DNA from: a virus
DNA length: 36,814 bases
Strand: one strand, 5' to 3'
Virus record (IMG/VR): IMGVR_UViG_3300000385_000012
Location: 1 to 36,814 of that record
Under the pieces are notes generated by a model, which was not told the origin of the DNA, made no database searches, and saw only the letters and a list, made by a program, of their open reading frames with translations. The translations under genes were made by a program, and so were the position numbers. Of this stretch, positions 1 to 6,991 are shown piece after piece (the stretch's first letter is position 1; every line of letters begins with the position of its first letter).

Positions 1-2
1 GA

Positions 3-545
3 AACCAGCAGGATGTTGGCTCCTATGAGATTGTGTTTGTTGCGTCTGGCTCAACAACGTGGATCGGGTTTGGGGCGGATCATGGACCTATAGCAGATGG
101 CGCAGGTTATGTTGAGTTCGACAACATCAGCGTCAAAGAAATCAACCCCCTAGCCGTGTCTATCCAGATGGATGGGCGGCAAACGGGTGACAGCAGCACT
201 ATGACTCGCTGGTATCTGGACGCAAACAATTACATCACGCAGGAAAGCGGCGCTTCAGATTACACGTTTGAGCAGGCTAACGCAGGTACAGTTGATAACG
301 TTACAGGCGGCAGCTTTACGAGTGGTATTTTGCAACCATTTAATTTTGCGTCAACTCATGCGTCAACGTTTGTTGCTGCGGCTGTGAATGGTACGTCGCT
401 AATCGATAACACTACGCCAACCGCATTACCTGATCTGTCTTCTACCGACATTAACCTAGCTTACGATTTTAACGGAACAATAAAACTGGCTAGGATTTGG
501 GACAAAGACATAACCGAGGCCGGACGCGAGGAAGCAAGCTCATGA
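3..545 (+). CDS. Tail spike or fibre protein, C-terminal part (5' end outside window)
   Basis: The reading frame is open from base 3, so the gene enters from the left edge and only its last 180 residues are visible. They are rich in Ser, Thr, Asn and Gly with alternating hydrophobic residues, as in beta-sandwich (concanavalin/LamG-like) carbohydrate-binding ends of tail proteins. The end, around IKLARIWDKDITEAG, resembles the last strand and helix of LamG-like domains (usually L-x-I-W-D-R-x-L-T-D-A-E), so I infer a natural C terminus rather than a truncation. Its stop codon overlaps the ATG of the HNH gene (ATGA). The gene beginning at 36662 may be the N-terminal part of the same protein if the genome is circularly permuted, but the two edges are not in frame. 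Host-receptor binding is inferred. Confidence 0.7.
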   Translation, partial: NQQDVGSYEIVFVASGSTTWIGFGADHGPIADGAGYVEFDNISVKEINPLAVSIQMDGRQTGDSSTMTRWYLDANNYITQESGASDYTFEQANAGTVDNVTGGSFTSGILQPFNFASTHASTFVAAAVNGTSLIDNTTPTALPDLSSTDINLAYDFNGTIKLARIWDKDITEAGREEASS

Positions 546-1093
546 ACAGCCTAACGCAAGATTTGTTAAACGAAATCTTTTCTTATGATGCCGAAACCGG
601 CGTTTTGTATCACAAGGAACGTCCGCGCTGGATGTTTACAAAAGGCTACAATGGCGGCGAAACGTCTTGGAAAACGTGGAATACGCAAAATGCCAAACAA
701 CCTGTTCGAAATTTAAATAAAGAAAAATACTTGCGAGTAAATATAAACGGCAAACGATATTTGGCGCATCGTTTGATTTGGATGATGGTTCATGGGGAAT
801 GGCCAGAAGAAATTGACCATATCAACGGCAATAGGTCTGATAACCGGCTATCCAACCTAAGAGCCGTAAACCGTCAAGAAAACCTGCGCAATCTTGCAAG
901 ACGCTCAGACAATACGAGTGGGTATACCGGCGTGAGTTACTCAAAGCGCGATAATGTTTTTATTGCATACATAACGGTGGACGGACACACCAAGGTCATC
1001 GGGCGCTATGCTACGGCAGAGCAAGCAGCAGAAGCTAGAGCCAAAGCCCAAGAGGAATCTGGTTTCCACCAGAATCATGGGAGAGCCGCATGA
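542..1093 (+). CDS. HNH homing endonuclease with AP2-type DNA-binding domain
   Basis: This 183-residue protein is a free-standing homing endonuclease. The N-terminal third is a variable substrate-contact region. Residues about 75-115 carry an HNH core, with HRLIWMM, the EIDHINGNRSDNRLSNLR segment (Asp-His followed by the conserved N-x3-N pattern) and RQENLRN. The last 55 residues (SGYTGVSYSKRDN...RYATAEQAAEAR) match the AP2-like DNA-binding fold often attached to phage HNH enzymes. I chose the start at 542 because it overlaps the upstream stop (ATGA) and gives the usual N terminus; the frame stays open upstream but only as a shadow of the tail gene. Its stop overlaps the next ATG by four bases, so it is tightly embedded between two virion-region genes. 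It probably nicks or cuts related phage genomes to spread itself. Confidence 0.88.
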   Translation: MNSLTQDLLNEIFSYDAETGVLYHKERPRWMFTKGYNGGETSWKTWNTQNAKQPVRNLNKEKYLRVNINGKRYLAHRLIWMMVHGEWPEEIDHINGNRSDNRLSNLRAVNRQENLRNLARRSDNTSGYTGVSYSKRDNVFIAYITVDGHTKVIGRYATAEQAAEARAKAQEESGFHQNHGRAA

Positions 1094-1608
1094 CCGTAGA
1101 CGACTTCAACCGCCCCATCATAGGCGACGAGCCTGTGTACGCTAGGCTCTCTGGTGGTGTCCTACACTGCATGGTGAGGGCTACAGACGAAGACACGTTT
1201 AACTCTGTGGCGCAGATGGTGGGCCTGTTAGTCCACCAGAACGCCGGTACTGACGCTGTGGTCGATGAGGAGGGTAATGTCATTACACCTGCCGTGCCTC
1301 CCTCTGGGCCGCTTGTGCCTACTCAGGGGAATACGGTGACGCGCATAGGGCCGCAGGTTTTAACACCGGGCACCTACGATGACGAGGGTAACGAGCTAAC
1401 GCCGCCTGTGATGGACAATCGCTATCACTGCAATTTTTGGCTTGGGCCAGAGACAACTGCGCGTGGCGAGTGGATTAACTGGATTGAGCAGTGGATGGCT
1501 AACGGCACTCTGGCTGAACAGAATAAAAGCGAGGTAGCCCTGAAGTACGAGGGCATCGAGTTGATCGACCCATCGACTATTGGGACGCCGAGTAATGTCC
1601 TTCTTTGA
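1090..1608 (+). CDS. Unknown protein, tail-region accessory
   Basis: I cannot assign this 172-residue acidic protein. It starts with an ATGA overlap on the HNH stop and has GGGAGAG at a good distance upstream. Two similar stretches, DEEGNVITPAV and DDEGNELTPPV, lie in the middle, separated by about 40 residues, and look like repeated beta-hairpins. The C-terminal half has a Trp-rich helix (WINWIEQWM). It follows the tail spike and the inserted HNH gene, so it may be a spike-associated or chaperone-like protein. That is inference from position only. No membrane segment or signal peptide is seen. Confidence 0.75.
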   Translation: MTVDDFNRPIIGDEPVYARLSGGVLHCMVRATDEDTFNSVAQMVGLLVHQNAGTDAVVDEEGNVITPAVPPSGPLVPTQGNTVTRIGPQVLTPGTYDDEGNELTPPVMDNRYHCNFWLGPETTARGEWINWIEQWMANGTLAEQNKSEVALKYEGIELIDPSTIGTPSNVLL

Positions 1609-1617
1609 GGAATAAAA

Positions 1618-1890
1618 ATGACAGTTGCTATATTAGCATTACAGTTTTTAGATATTGCAACAACGTACTACTTAGTTAAACTAAAAGGGTACACTGAAGG
1701 TAATAAACTGATGAAAATGGCTATGGACAAAGTAGGTTTTTGGCCTGCTTTGCTAGGCATTAAAGGTTTGTTTATTGCTTTGCTTGTATTGTTTCCCACT
1801 GTTTTAATTGTACAGCAGCTTATTCTTATGTTGTACTTGTGGGTGTTGGGTAACAATATGTATTTAATTTTAAACAAGGAGCGACACTAA
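1618..1890 (+). CDS. Small integral membrane protein, DUF5658-like
   Basis: This 90-residue hydrophobic protein has about three membrane segments (residues roughly 3-20, 42-61 and 64-84). The opening FLDIATTYYLVKLKGYTEGNKLM resembles the F-L-D-x2-T-T-x3-L...E-x-N-P-x-M pattern of DUF5658-type membrane proteins. GAGGAAT lies a few bases before the ATG. The gene is more A/T-rich than its neighbours. A holin role is possible because of size and membrane content, but the family similarity argues against calling it one. The short gap to the tail-region gene before it and the direct abutment of the next gene suggest one transcript. Confidence 0.72.
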   Translation: MTVAILALQFLDIATTYYLVKLKGYTEGNKLMKMAMDKVGFWPALLGIKGLFIALLVLFPTVLIVQQLILMLYLWVLGNNMYLILNKERH

Positions 1891-1992
1891 ATGCCAATGG
1901 TTAACGGAAAGAAATACCCTTACACCAAGGAAGGAAAAAAGAAAGCAGCTAAGGCTAAAGCAAAGCGTGGAGCTGTAAAGCGTGGCAAGTAA
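1891..1992 (+). CDS. Very small Lys/Ala-rich basic protein
   Basis: This 33-residue protein starts MPMVNGKKYPYTKEGKK and continues as alternating Lys and Ala, so it is strongly cationic. It starts directly after the stop of the membrane protein, with AAGGAGCG in the preceding gene's last codons as ribosome-binding site. Short proteins of the form M-P-x-V-x-G-K-K-Y/F-P-Y-T-K are common in aquatic phage genomes, but none has a known function that I can name. Binding to phage DNA or to the virion interior is a guess from charge. It is the first of four overlapping basic genes. Confidence 0.7.
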   Translation: MPMVNGKKYPYTKEGKKKAAKAKAKRGAVKRGK

Positions 1993-2140
1993 AAAGAAAA
2001 GCAGCCCCACTCCCACTAACAAAGTTTTGTACAATAAAGTGAAGGCCGAAGCTAAACGTAAGTTTGACGTATGGCCGTCTGCTTACGCCTCTGGTTGGCT
2101 TACCAAAGAGTACAAGAAGCGTGGAGGCAAGTATGCCTAA
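1982..2140 (+). CDS. Small basic protein, DUF5872-like
   Basis: The start is GTG, overlapping the end of the preceding gene. The 52-residue product reads N-K-V-L-Y-N-K-V-K-A-E-A-K and then K-F-D-V-W-P-S-A-Y-A-S-G-W, ending in EYKKRGGKYA. This is close to the short domain I know as DUF5872 (L-Y-x2-V-K-x-E-A-K-x-K-F-x-V-W/Y-P-S-A-Y-A), found in phages and giant viruses. GGAGCTGTAAAGC upstream is a weak Shine-Dalgarno site, so translational coupling to the previous gene is likely. The function is unknown. Confidence 0.72.
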   Translation: MASKKKSSPTPTNKVLYNKVKAEAKRKFDVWPSAYASGWLTKEYKKRGGKYA

Positions 2141-2402
2141 CAAGCCTAAAGGCGGCTTGACCAAGTGGTTTAAGGAGGATTGGCGCGACCTCAAGACAGG
2201 TAAAAAGTGTGGGCGGTCTGGGAAAGAAAAGTCTTCTCGACCGTATCCCTCCTGCCGCCCTAAGAAGGTTGCGGACAAAATGACGGCTGCTGAAAAGAAG
2301 TCGTCTACCTCCCGTAAAACCAGCAGCAAGCCAATTAAACATGCCGTAACGGCATCGGGCAAAAGGAGGAAGACAAGTGCCAAGAAAAAGCGGACCAGCT
2401 AA
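2133..2402 (+). CDS. Basic protein with Cys-Gly-Arg-Ser motif, relative of DUF5872-neighbour family
   Basis: This is an 89-residue protein. The ATG at 2133 is preceded by GTGGAGGCAAGT, a good ribosome-binding site inside the previous gene. The N-terminal half, GGLTKWFKEDWRDLKTGKKCGRS...YPSCRP, follows a pattern seen in small phage and giant-virus proteins, where W-F-x-E-x-W-x-D is followed by C-G-R-S and Y-P-x-C-x-P. The two Cys residues may hold a metal or a disulphide. The C-terminal half is Lys/Ser/Thr-rich and probably disordered, ending in KRRKTSAKKKRTS. The whole protein is very basic. Virion or nucleic-acid association is inferred from charge and from the tandem arrangement. Confidence 0.75.
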   Translation: MPNKPKGGLTKWFKEDWRDLKTGKKCGRSGKEKSSRPYPSCRPKKVADKMTAAEKKSSTSRKTSSKPIKHAVTASGKRRKTSAKKKRTS

Positions 2403-2637
2403 AGGCAAAGCCAAGGTGAAGGTGACGGCTAGCGGTAAGAAAGTTAGCTATGGGCAGGCAGGTAAAGCCAAAGACGGAGGCCCACGGGTACGCCCCGGCA
2501 CTAGCAAAGGCGACTCCTATTGCGCTCGTTCGGCTGGGCAGATGAAATCCCACCCTAAAGCAGCCAAAGACCCCAACAGCCCGTTGCGCCTTAGCAGAAA
2601 GCGTTGGAAATGTAAAGGCAGCAAAAGTACCAAATAG
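2377..2637 (+). CDS. Basic protein with SYCARSAGQMK motif (possibly DUF6321-like)
   Basis: The GTG start at 2377 has an excellent AAAGGAGGA seven bases upstream, within the end of the preceding gene. The 86-residue product begins with a Lys/Gly-rich tail. It then carries KGDSYCARSAGQMKSHPKAA, and near the end NSPLRLSRKRWKC. In related aquatic phages this C-terminal domain (S-x-C-A-R-S...D-P-N-S-P-L-R-L-S-R-K-R-W-x-C) occurs alone or fused to the C-G-R-S domain of the preceding gene, so the pair probably work together. I recall the family as DUF6321 but am not certain of the number. The function is unknown; DNA or capsid binding is a guess. Confidence 0.75.
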   Translation: MPRKSGPAKGKAKVKVTASGKKVSYGQAGKAKDGGPRVRPGTSKGDSYCARSAGQMKSHPKAAKDPNSPLRLSRKRWKCKGSKSTK

Positions 2638-2638
2638 A

Positions 2639-2667
2639 TTGACTTATTACCAAAACTATGCTAAAAT
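2639..2667 (+). promoter_or_regulatory. Sigma-70 type promoter with extended -10
   Basis: TTGACT (2639-2644), a 17-base spacer ending in TGC, and TAAAAT (2662-2667) form a strong extended -10 promoter in the gap between the basic genes and 2709. The start point should lie near 2674. The bases from TGC through AAACTGTAAGTAC are repeated almost exactly at the promoter inside the tail tube gene (8833-8861). It would drive the genes leading into scaffold and capsid. Confidence 0.75.
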
Positions 2668-2708
2668 AAAAACTGTAAGTACCCAATGGCCCGAAAGGAA
2701 AACCAACT

Positions 2709-2879
2709 ATGTATGCAACAGTTCAAGACGTTGACAAAGCCTTAACGCAAGTCAACAGCGTCTTCTCCCTTCTTAATCAACATATCGCTAAGCTAGAAAA
2801 GCGTATAGACGAGTTGGAAGCTGCAAAGCCAACCCAACGCCGTTCAACCACTAAGAAGGAGACTGAAAATGACGCCTGA
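2709..2879 (+). CDS. Short coiled-coil protein
   Basis: This is a 56-residue protein with a clear ribosome-binding site (GAAAGGAAAACCAACT before the ATG). It is the first gene after the promoter at 2639. Residues about 5-42 form a heptad-like helix (VDKALTQVNSVFSLLNQHIAKLEKRIDELEA), followed by a polar Thr/Lys-rich tail. It overlaps the next gene by eleven bases, suggesting coupled translation. A small oligomeric helper of head assembly is possible from position; I do not recognise the family. Confidence 0.65.
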   Translation: MYATVQDVDKALTQVNSVFSLLNQHIAKLEKRIDELEAAKPTQRRSTTKKETENDA

Positions 2880-3105
2880 AGACCAGAAGTTTTTTGAGAA
2901 CGCACGAGAGATGTTTCTCACTGAAGGCTGGAAAGCTTTCATGGCTGACATAAAACGTAATATTGAGCACACTCGTGTAGAAAACTTAGAAGACGAAAAG
3001 GCTTTTTGGATGGCTAAAGGACAGCTGTCTGTCTTACGCCAACTTGCTGGCTATGAAGACTACCTGCATCACGCAGAGCAAAATGCGGAGCAGGACGATG
3101 AGTAG
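2869..3105 (+). CDS. Small helical protein, unknown
   Basis: This is a 78-residue acidic, helix-rich protein (MTPEDQKFFENAREMFLTEGWKAFMADIKRNIEH...). AAGGAGACTGAAA precedes the ATG. Short proteins with a DQKFFxxxxEMFxTEGWKxF start are common upstream of the scaffold or capsid genes of podovirus-type phages, but I know no assigned function. It overlaps the zinc-ribbon gene that follows. No membrane segment is present. Confidence 0.75.
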   Translation: MTPEDQKFFENAREMFLTEGWKAFMADIKRNIEHTRVENLEDEKAFWMAKGQLSVLRQLAGYEDYLHHAEQNAEQDDE

Positions 3106-3310
3106 GCAGTTATTTGACGCACGCTGTACGAAGTGCGATAAAGTGTTTGAGGTGTTTGACTATCTGGACGCAGCAGTCGGGTGTAGCTGCGGAGCAGAAG
3201 CCAAGCGCATTATTTCTCCTGTTCGCTGTCAACTTGACGGCACCTCTGGGGACTTTCCCGGTGCTGCCTTCAAATGGCAACGTGAGCATGAGAGAGCCGC
3301 GAGGGGATAA
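3098..3310 (+). CDS. FmdB-like zinc-ribbon protein
   Basis: This 70-residue protein has a treble-cysteine pattern, C-T-K-C near residue 9 and C-S-C-G near residue 33, with the spacing of FmdB/CxxC-type regulatory zinc ribbons (R-C-x2-C-x-K-x-F-E...C-x-C-G). The last half lacks further Cys pairs and carries DGTSGDFPGAAFKWQREHERAA, a tail seen in many phage zinc-ribbon proteins next to capsid genes. I placed the start at 3098 rather than at the upstream ATG at 3044, because the longer frame only shadows the previous gene. The role is unknown; zinc binding is inferred from motif only. Confidence 0.78.
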   Translation: MSRQLFDARCTKCDKVFEVFDYLDAAVGCSCGAEAKRIISPVRCQLDGTSGDFPGAAFKWQREHERAARG

Positions 3311-3375
3311 CGGCTAGCCAAGCTGCCCCTTAATTAAACCAACCGATAACCCCTTAGTGGACCGGAGATGAATGT

Positions 3376-4188
3376 ATGGCAACTTTAGTAGACCCCATCA
3401 ACGAGGAAGACAACCGCGACGACCTTCCTGAAGAAGCTGGTACGGAAACTGTTGAAGAAGAAGTAGAGGCGGTAGAAGCACCAGAAGAACCAGAAAGTTC
3501 AGACGACCTTCCTGATAAGTACAGGGGTAAGTCCGTAGCTGAGTTAGCAGAAATGCACTCAAACCTTGAACGTCTTATGGGCAAGCAATCACAGGAAGTG
3601 GGCGAGCTTCGTAAAGCGTTTGACAACATGGTGCAGCAGTCTCTGTCAGCAAAGCAAACGGAAGCATCACCCGAAACTGAAGTCGATGACGTTGATTTTT
3701 ACGCAGACCCAAAGGCCGCATTTGAAAAAATGATGGCTAACCACCCTACGATTAAAACGGCTCAAGAAGTTGCAATTCAAATGCGTAAGCAGGAAGCGCT
3801 GGCTGCATTGCAGGCTGCTCATCCTGATATGAAAGAAGTTGTAACTGACGAGAAGTTTCAAGAGTGGGTGGGTAAGAGCAAAATTCGTACGCAACTGTTT
3901 GAAGACGCAGACAAAAACTACAACTACGAAGCTGCTAACGAACTGCTTGACCTTTGGAAAGATCGTCAGTCAGTTGTTCGCAAAACCGCAGAAGTAGAAA
4001 AAGTGGCGCAAAAGCAGGAGCTTAAGAAGGCTGCTACAGGCTCGTCTAGGAGTAATCCTGACGGCCAATCGTCTCGTAAGATTTACCGCCGTCGGGACAT
4101 CATTGATCTTATGAACAAAGACCCCAAGCGTTACGAAGCCTTACAACCTGAGATTATGAAAGCATACTCAGAAGGCCGAGTACGTTAA
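3376..4188 (+). CDS. Capsid scaffolding protein
   Basis: This 270-residue protein is very acidic at the N terminus (runs of Glu and Asp around residues 8-45). It then has LPDKYRGKSVAELAEMHSNLERLMGKQSQEVGELRK, a pattern seen in podovirus scaffolds, with long helical segments following. The C terminus is basic (KIYRRRDIIDLMNKDPKRYEALQPEIMKAY), as expected for the part that grips the capsid protein. It lies directly ahead of the major capsid gene, the standard place. CCGGAGATGAATGT supplies the ribosome-binding site. It should assemble with capsid subunits to form the prohead and then leave. Confidence 0.88.
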   Translation: MATLVDPINEEDNRDDLPEEAGTETVEEEVEAVEAPEEPESSDDLPDKYRGKSVAELAEMHSNLERLMGKQSQEVGELRKAFDNMVQQSLSAKQTEASPETEVDDVDFYADPKAAFEKMMANHPTIKTAQEVAIQMRKQEALAALQAAHPDMKEVVTDEKFQEWVGKSKIRTQLFEDADKNYNYEAANELLDLWKDRQSVVRKTAEVEKVAQKQELKKAATGSSRSNPDGQSSRKIYRRRDIIDLMNKDPKRYEALQPEIMKAYSEGRVR

Positions 4189-4210
4189 CTAGCCACTAAG
4201 GAGATACACC

Positions 4211-5113
4211 ATGGCATTAGGAACTAATCACGTAACTGGCTCAGGCGCGCAGACAGGCGCGAATGTAGGAACCGCCGATACATTTATCCCTGAGATTTGG
4301 TCAGACGAAATCATTGCTTCGTATGAAAAGTCGCTTGTTGTCAAGCCGCTTGTACGCGCTATGAGCATGACTGGTAAAAAGGGTGACACCATCCACATCC
4401 CCAAGCCTGACCGTGGTGATGCGTCTGTTAAGACCGCTGAAACACAGGTTAGCTTGATTGCAGGCACCACCGATGAGTTGGTCATCAGCATTGACCAGCA
4501 CTACGAGTACAGCCGTCTAATTGAAGACATTACCGACGTACAGGCTCTAGCCTCTCTGCGTCAGTTCTACACTCAAGATGCTGGCTACGCTCTGGCTACC
4601 CGTGTCGATACTGCTCTGATTGCAGAAGCAGCTAACTTCACGTCACAGCTTGAGTTTGTGGCTGCTGGTGGTACGCAAACTGCTGCTGGCACTGCTGACG
4701 CAGCTTTTAACGACCAAGGCTTCCGTGAAGCTATTCAGGTGCTGGATGACAACAACGTACCTATGGACAACCGCGTATGGGTGATTCCGCCTGCGATGAA
4801 GAAAGAGCTGCTTGGCGTACCTAACTACATCAGCTCTGACTTTGTAACCGGCAAGCCCGTTGAGACCGGCAAGATTGGCTCTCTATACGGCGTAGACATC
4901 TACGTGTCCACCAACATCCCCACCGAGAACACTGCCGAGAAAGGTTCGCTGTTGTTCCATAAGGATGCGCTAGTGTTCGTTGAGCAAGTTGGCGTACGTG
5001 TGCAGACTCAGTACAAGCAGGAATGGCTTGCTGACCTGATGACTGCCGACACTCTGTACGGCGTAAAGACCTACCGACCTGAAGGCGGCGTACGTCTGTA
5101 CGGTACTGTCTGA
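4211..5113 (+). CDS. Major capsid protein
   Basis: This is a 300-residue HK97-fold capsid protein of the type found in T7-like aquatic phages. The N-terminal part is TFIPEIWSDEIIASYEKSLVVKPLV. The middle contains the spine-helix region with DITDVQALASLRQFYTQDAGYALATRVD. Near the end come FHKDALVFVEQVGVRVQ and the terminal TLYGVKTYRPEGGVRLYGTV. A strong AAGGAGATACACC precedes the ATG, fitting the most abundant product. A Rho-independent terminator follows within 15 bases. No delta-domain or protease gene is seen. Confidence 0.93.
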   Translation: MALGTNHVTGSGAQTGANVGTADTFIPEIWSDEIIASYEKSLVVKPLVRAMSMTGKKGDTIHIPKPDRGDASVKTAETQVSLIAGTTDELVISIDQHYEYSRLIEDITDVQALASLRQFYTQDAGYALATRVDTALIAEAANFTSQLEFVAAGGTQTAAGTADAAFNDQGFREAIQVLDDNNVPMDNRVWVIPPAMKKELLGVPNYISSDFVTGKPVETGKIGSLYGVDIYVSTNIPTENTAEKGSLLFHKDALVFVEQVGVRVQTQYKQEWLADLMTADTLYGVKTYRPEGGVRLYGTV

Positions 5114-5126
5114 TCGCTAAACCCCT

Positions 5127-5150
5127 AAGCCCCTTCGGGGGCTTTTCTTT
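5127..5150 (+). terminator. Rho-independent terminator after the capsid gene
   Basis: AAGCCCC-TTCG-GGGGCTT forms a 7-bp stem with a stable tetraloop, followed by a T-rich run (TTTTCTTTCTT). It begins 13 bases after the capsid stop. It should limit readthrough into the fibre gene and raise capsid mRNA stability. Confidence 0.88.
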
Positions 5151-5210
5151 CTTCTGTCCTTTACTCCTTCCTAGAGGACATAACAAAGAAGCTAATTTGG
5201 AGAAAGCTCT

Positions 5211-6674
5211 ATGTCTATTACATACGACATCACTACAAACTTCTCGGAAAAGGACAACCTTGACGTAACAGACCCAGATAAGGTTATATATGGGACGCAG
5301 TTTACGACAGAGTTTGAGGCAATTAAAAACGCATTTGCTCAGTCGGCTCCAGCCTCAACTGCTCTTACTACCTCAACTACGTTTGGCGGCGATGTTTCAG
5401 GAACATTTGATAACATTGTGGTGGCAAACGACAGTCACACGCACGACACACGATACCCGTTAAAAGACGGCACGGATGCTACTGGAACTTGGGCAATAAA
5501 TATTTCTGGCAATGCTATAACAGCAACTGCCGCAGATGTAACAACAAACCTACAAGGCGGTATAGTACAAGCTACATCAGGCTCTTTTACCAACGACCTA
5601 GCCGTAGACACCGACACGTTGTTTGTTAATGCGTCTACTGATCGTGTTGGTATTGGTACTAGCAGTCCGACAGCTGTTCTCCACGTTAATCGTCCAAATA
5701 CAGAAGGTTTAGTTGCTAAGTTTGACAGCGCAAATAGCACTGCAAGATCGTTAGAAATATCTAGCTGGAACAACAGTGGGCCGGCAGGTACTGGATGGGA
5801 TTTTAATGCGTCGTCTCTTGGTGGTGCTTTATCTTTTAGCGTAAATGAAGAATATATAGTTAGAATAAACTCCAGCGGAATAGGTGTTGGGACAGTTGGC
5901 CCGAGTTGGATTGCGAGCGGAACGCAAACAAACCAAGGGGTGCTTTCTCTAGGCACACTAGATGAAACCATAGTAGAAAATGACGTTGTCGGAGCATTGT
6001 CATTTAAAACTAATGATATAACCTACCGTATAACCTACCCTGATGGCGTTACAGGTCAAATCCAATCTGTTTCAGAAGCGGCAGATGGAAGTGCTTATGG
6101 ATTGGGATTTATTACAGGTAACGCTAGCGGAAACCGTGACGAAAAGGTTCGCATAAACTCCAGCGGCAATGTTAATATTGCAGTAGGCAACGGCGACGGT
6201 TATGGAATTACCTTTAACAGCACGTCATACAACACATCCACTACGCTAGATTGGTACGAAGATGGTTTTGTTTTTCTTGAAGTTGCCGACGCAATAACAG
6301 GCGGTAATGTAGCAACAGCTGATGGAACTTCGTGTTTTTATACTAGAATAGGTAGAGTGGTTTATTGCAGTATTAACATTGTTAATATAGACACAACCGG
6401 GCTAACTGCTGGTAATTTTCTTTATTTAAGAAACCTACCATTTAGTGTGTTAAACGGCACAGGTACAACATATTCAGCAGCGGGGGCTATCCAAGGTATA
6501 AACTCTTCTGGAACAAATGAAAGATCAAGTTTTGGTTTGGCGTTTGTGCAAGGAGGAAGTTATTGTCAGCTTGTTGCTTCAGGGGAAGATTCAACTATTG
6601 ATTTAATAAACGTGTCAGATATTACATCAGGTTCTAATATTATCCGGGCCAATGTTTTTTATTTTGCCAATTAA
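5211..6674 (+). CDS. Tail fibre protein
   Basis: This 487-residue, Ser/Thr/Asn/Gly-rich protein has fibre repeats. Residues about 75-105 (SHTHDTRYPLKDGTDATGTW and then ISGNA) match the collagen-like or knitting-type repeats of lambda-family side tail fibres. VNASTDRVGIGTSSPTAVLHV is the common shaft repeat. The last 120 residues start with TSCFYTRIGRVVYCSINI, a pattern frequent in receptor-binding tips. There is no visible intramolecular chaperone or T7 gp17-like N-terminal anchor, so how it attaches is unclear. Gene position between capsid and tail tube genes is unusual for a fibre and suggests it may be swapped as a module. Confidence 0.78.
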   Translation: MSITYDITTNFSEKDNLDVTDPDKVIYGTQFTTEFEAIKNAFAQSAPASTALTTSTTFGGDVSGTFDNIVVANDSHTHDTRYPLKDGTDATGTWAINISGNAITATAADVTTNLQGGIVQATSGSFTNDLAVDTDTLFVNASTDRVGIGTSSPTAVLHVNRPNTEGLVAKFDSANSTARSLEISSWNNSGPAGTGWDFNASSLGGALSFSVNEEYIVRINSSGIGVGTVGPSWIASGTQTNQGVLSLGTLDETIVENDVVGALSFKTNDITYRITYPDGVTGQIQSVSEAADGSAYGLGFITGNASGNRDEKVRINSSGNVNIAVGNGDGYGITFNSTSYNTSTTLDWYEDGFVFLEVADAITGGNVATADGTSCFYTRIGRVVYCSINIVNIDTTGLTAGNFLYLRNLPFSVLNGTGTTYSAAGAIQGINSSGTNERSSFGLAFVQGGSYCQLVASGEDSTIDLINVSDITSGSNIIRANVFYFAN

Positions 6675-6685
6675 AGGGCTAACGT

Positions 6686-6988
6686 ATGCTTTTAAACGCA
6701 CAAAACATTGTTGATACAGTTGACAAAACGCGGTATGAGCGGGCACATAAGGTGGAGCTGCACAACCCTTTAGGACGTACGCCGCGCATTGTCTTCCGTA
6801 CAAGCTGGGTGGAGCGTGATAACATCACTGGCGAGGAAACCCAAAAGGAAATGTGCCGTACGCTAGAGGAGCTATATAACTCACAGGAGGTGTTTGACTT
6901 AGTAGGGAGTGACGGGTCAGCTACGTACGAGCAGGTGTTTGGCTTGCTGTATAGTTTATTCTTTCATGTAGCCAACAAGGCAGACTAA
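6686..6988 (+). CDS. Unknown virion-region protein
   Basis: This 100-residue protein shows no family that I recognise. It has a hydrophilic first half (ERAHKVELHNPLGRTPRIVFRTSWVERDNITGEE), which may be two beta-hairpins, and a helical C-terminal half. AAAGGGCTAACGT is its ribosome-binding site. It sits between the fibre gene and the large repeat-bearing gene, three bases before the latter. Confidence 0.72.
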   Translation: MLLNAQNIVDTVDKTRYERAHKVELHNPLGRTPRIVFRTSWVERDNITGEETQKEMCRTLEELYNSQEVFDLVGSDGSATYEQVFGLLYSLFFHVANKAD

Positions 6989-6991
6989 GCT

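Noticed and set aside
2064-2132. Upstream extension of the basic gene at 2133
   Set aside because: It overlaps the DUF5872-like gene entirely, and the ATG at 2133 has a strong ribosome-binding site.
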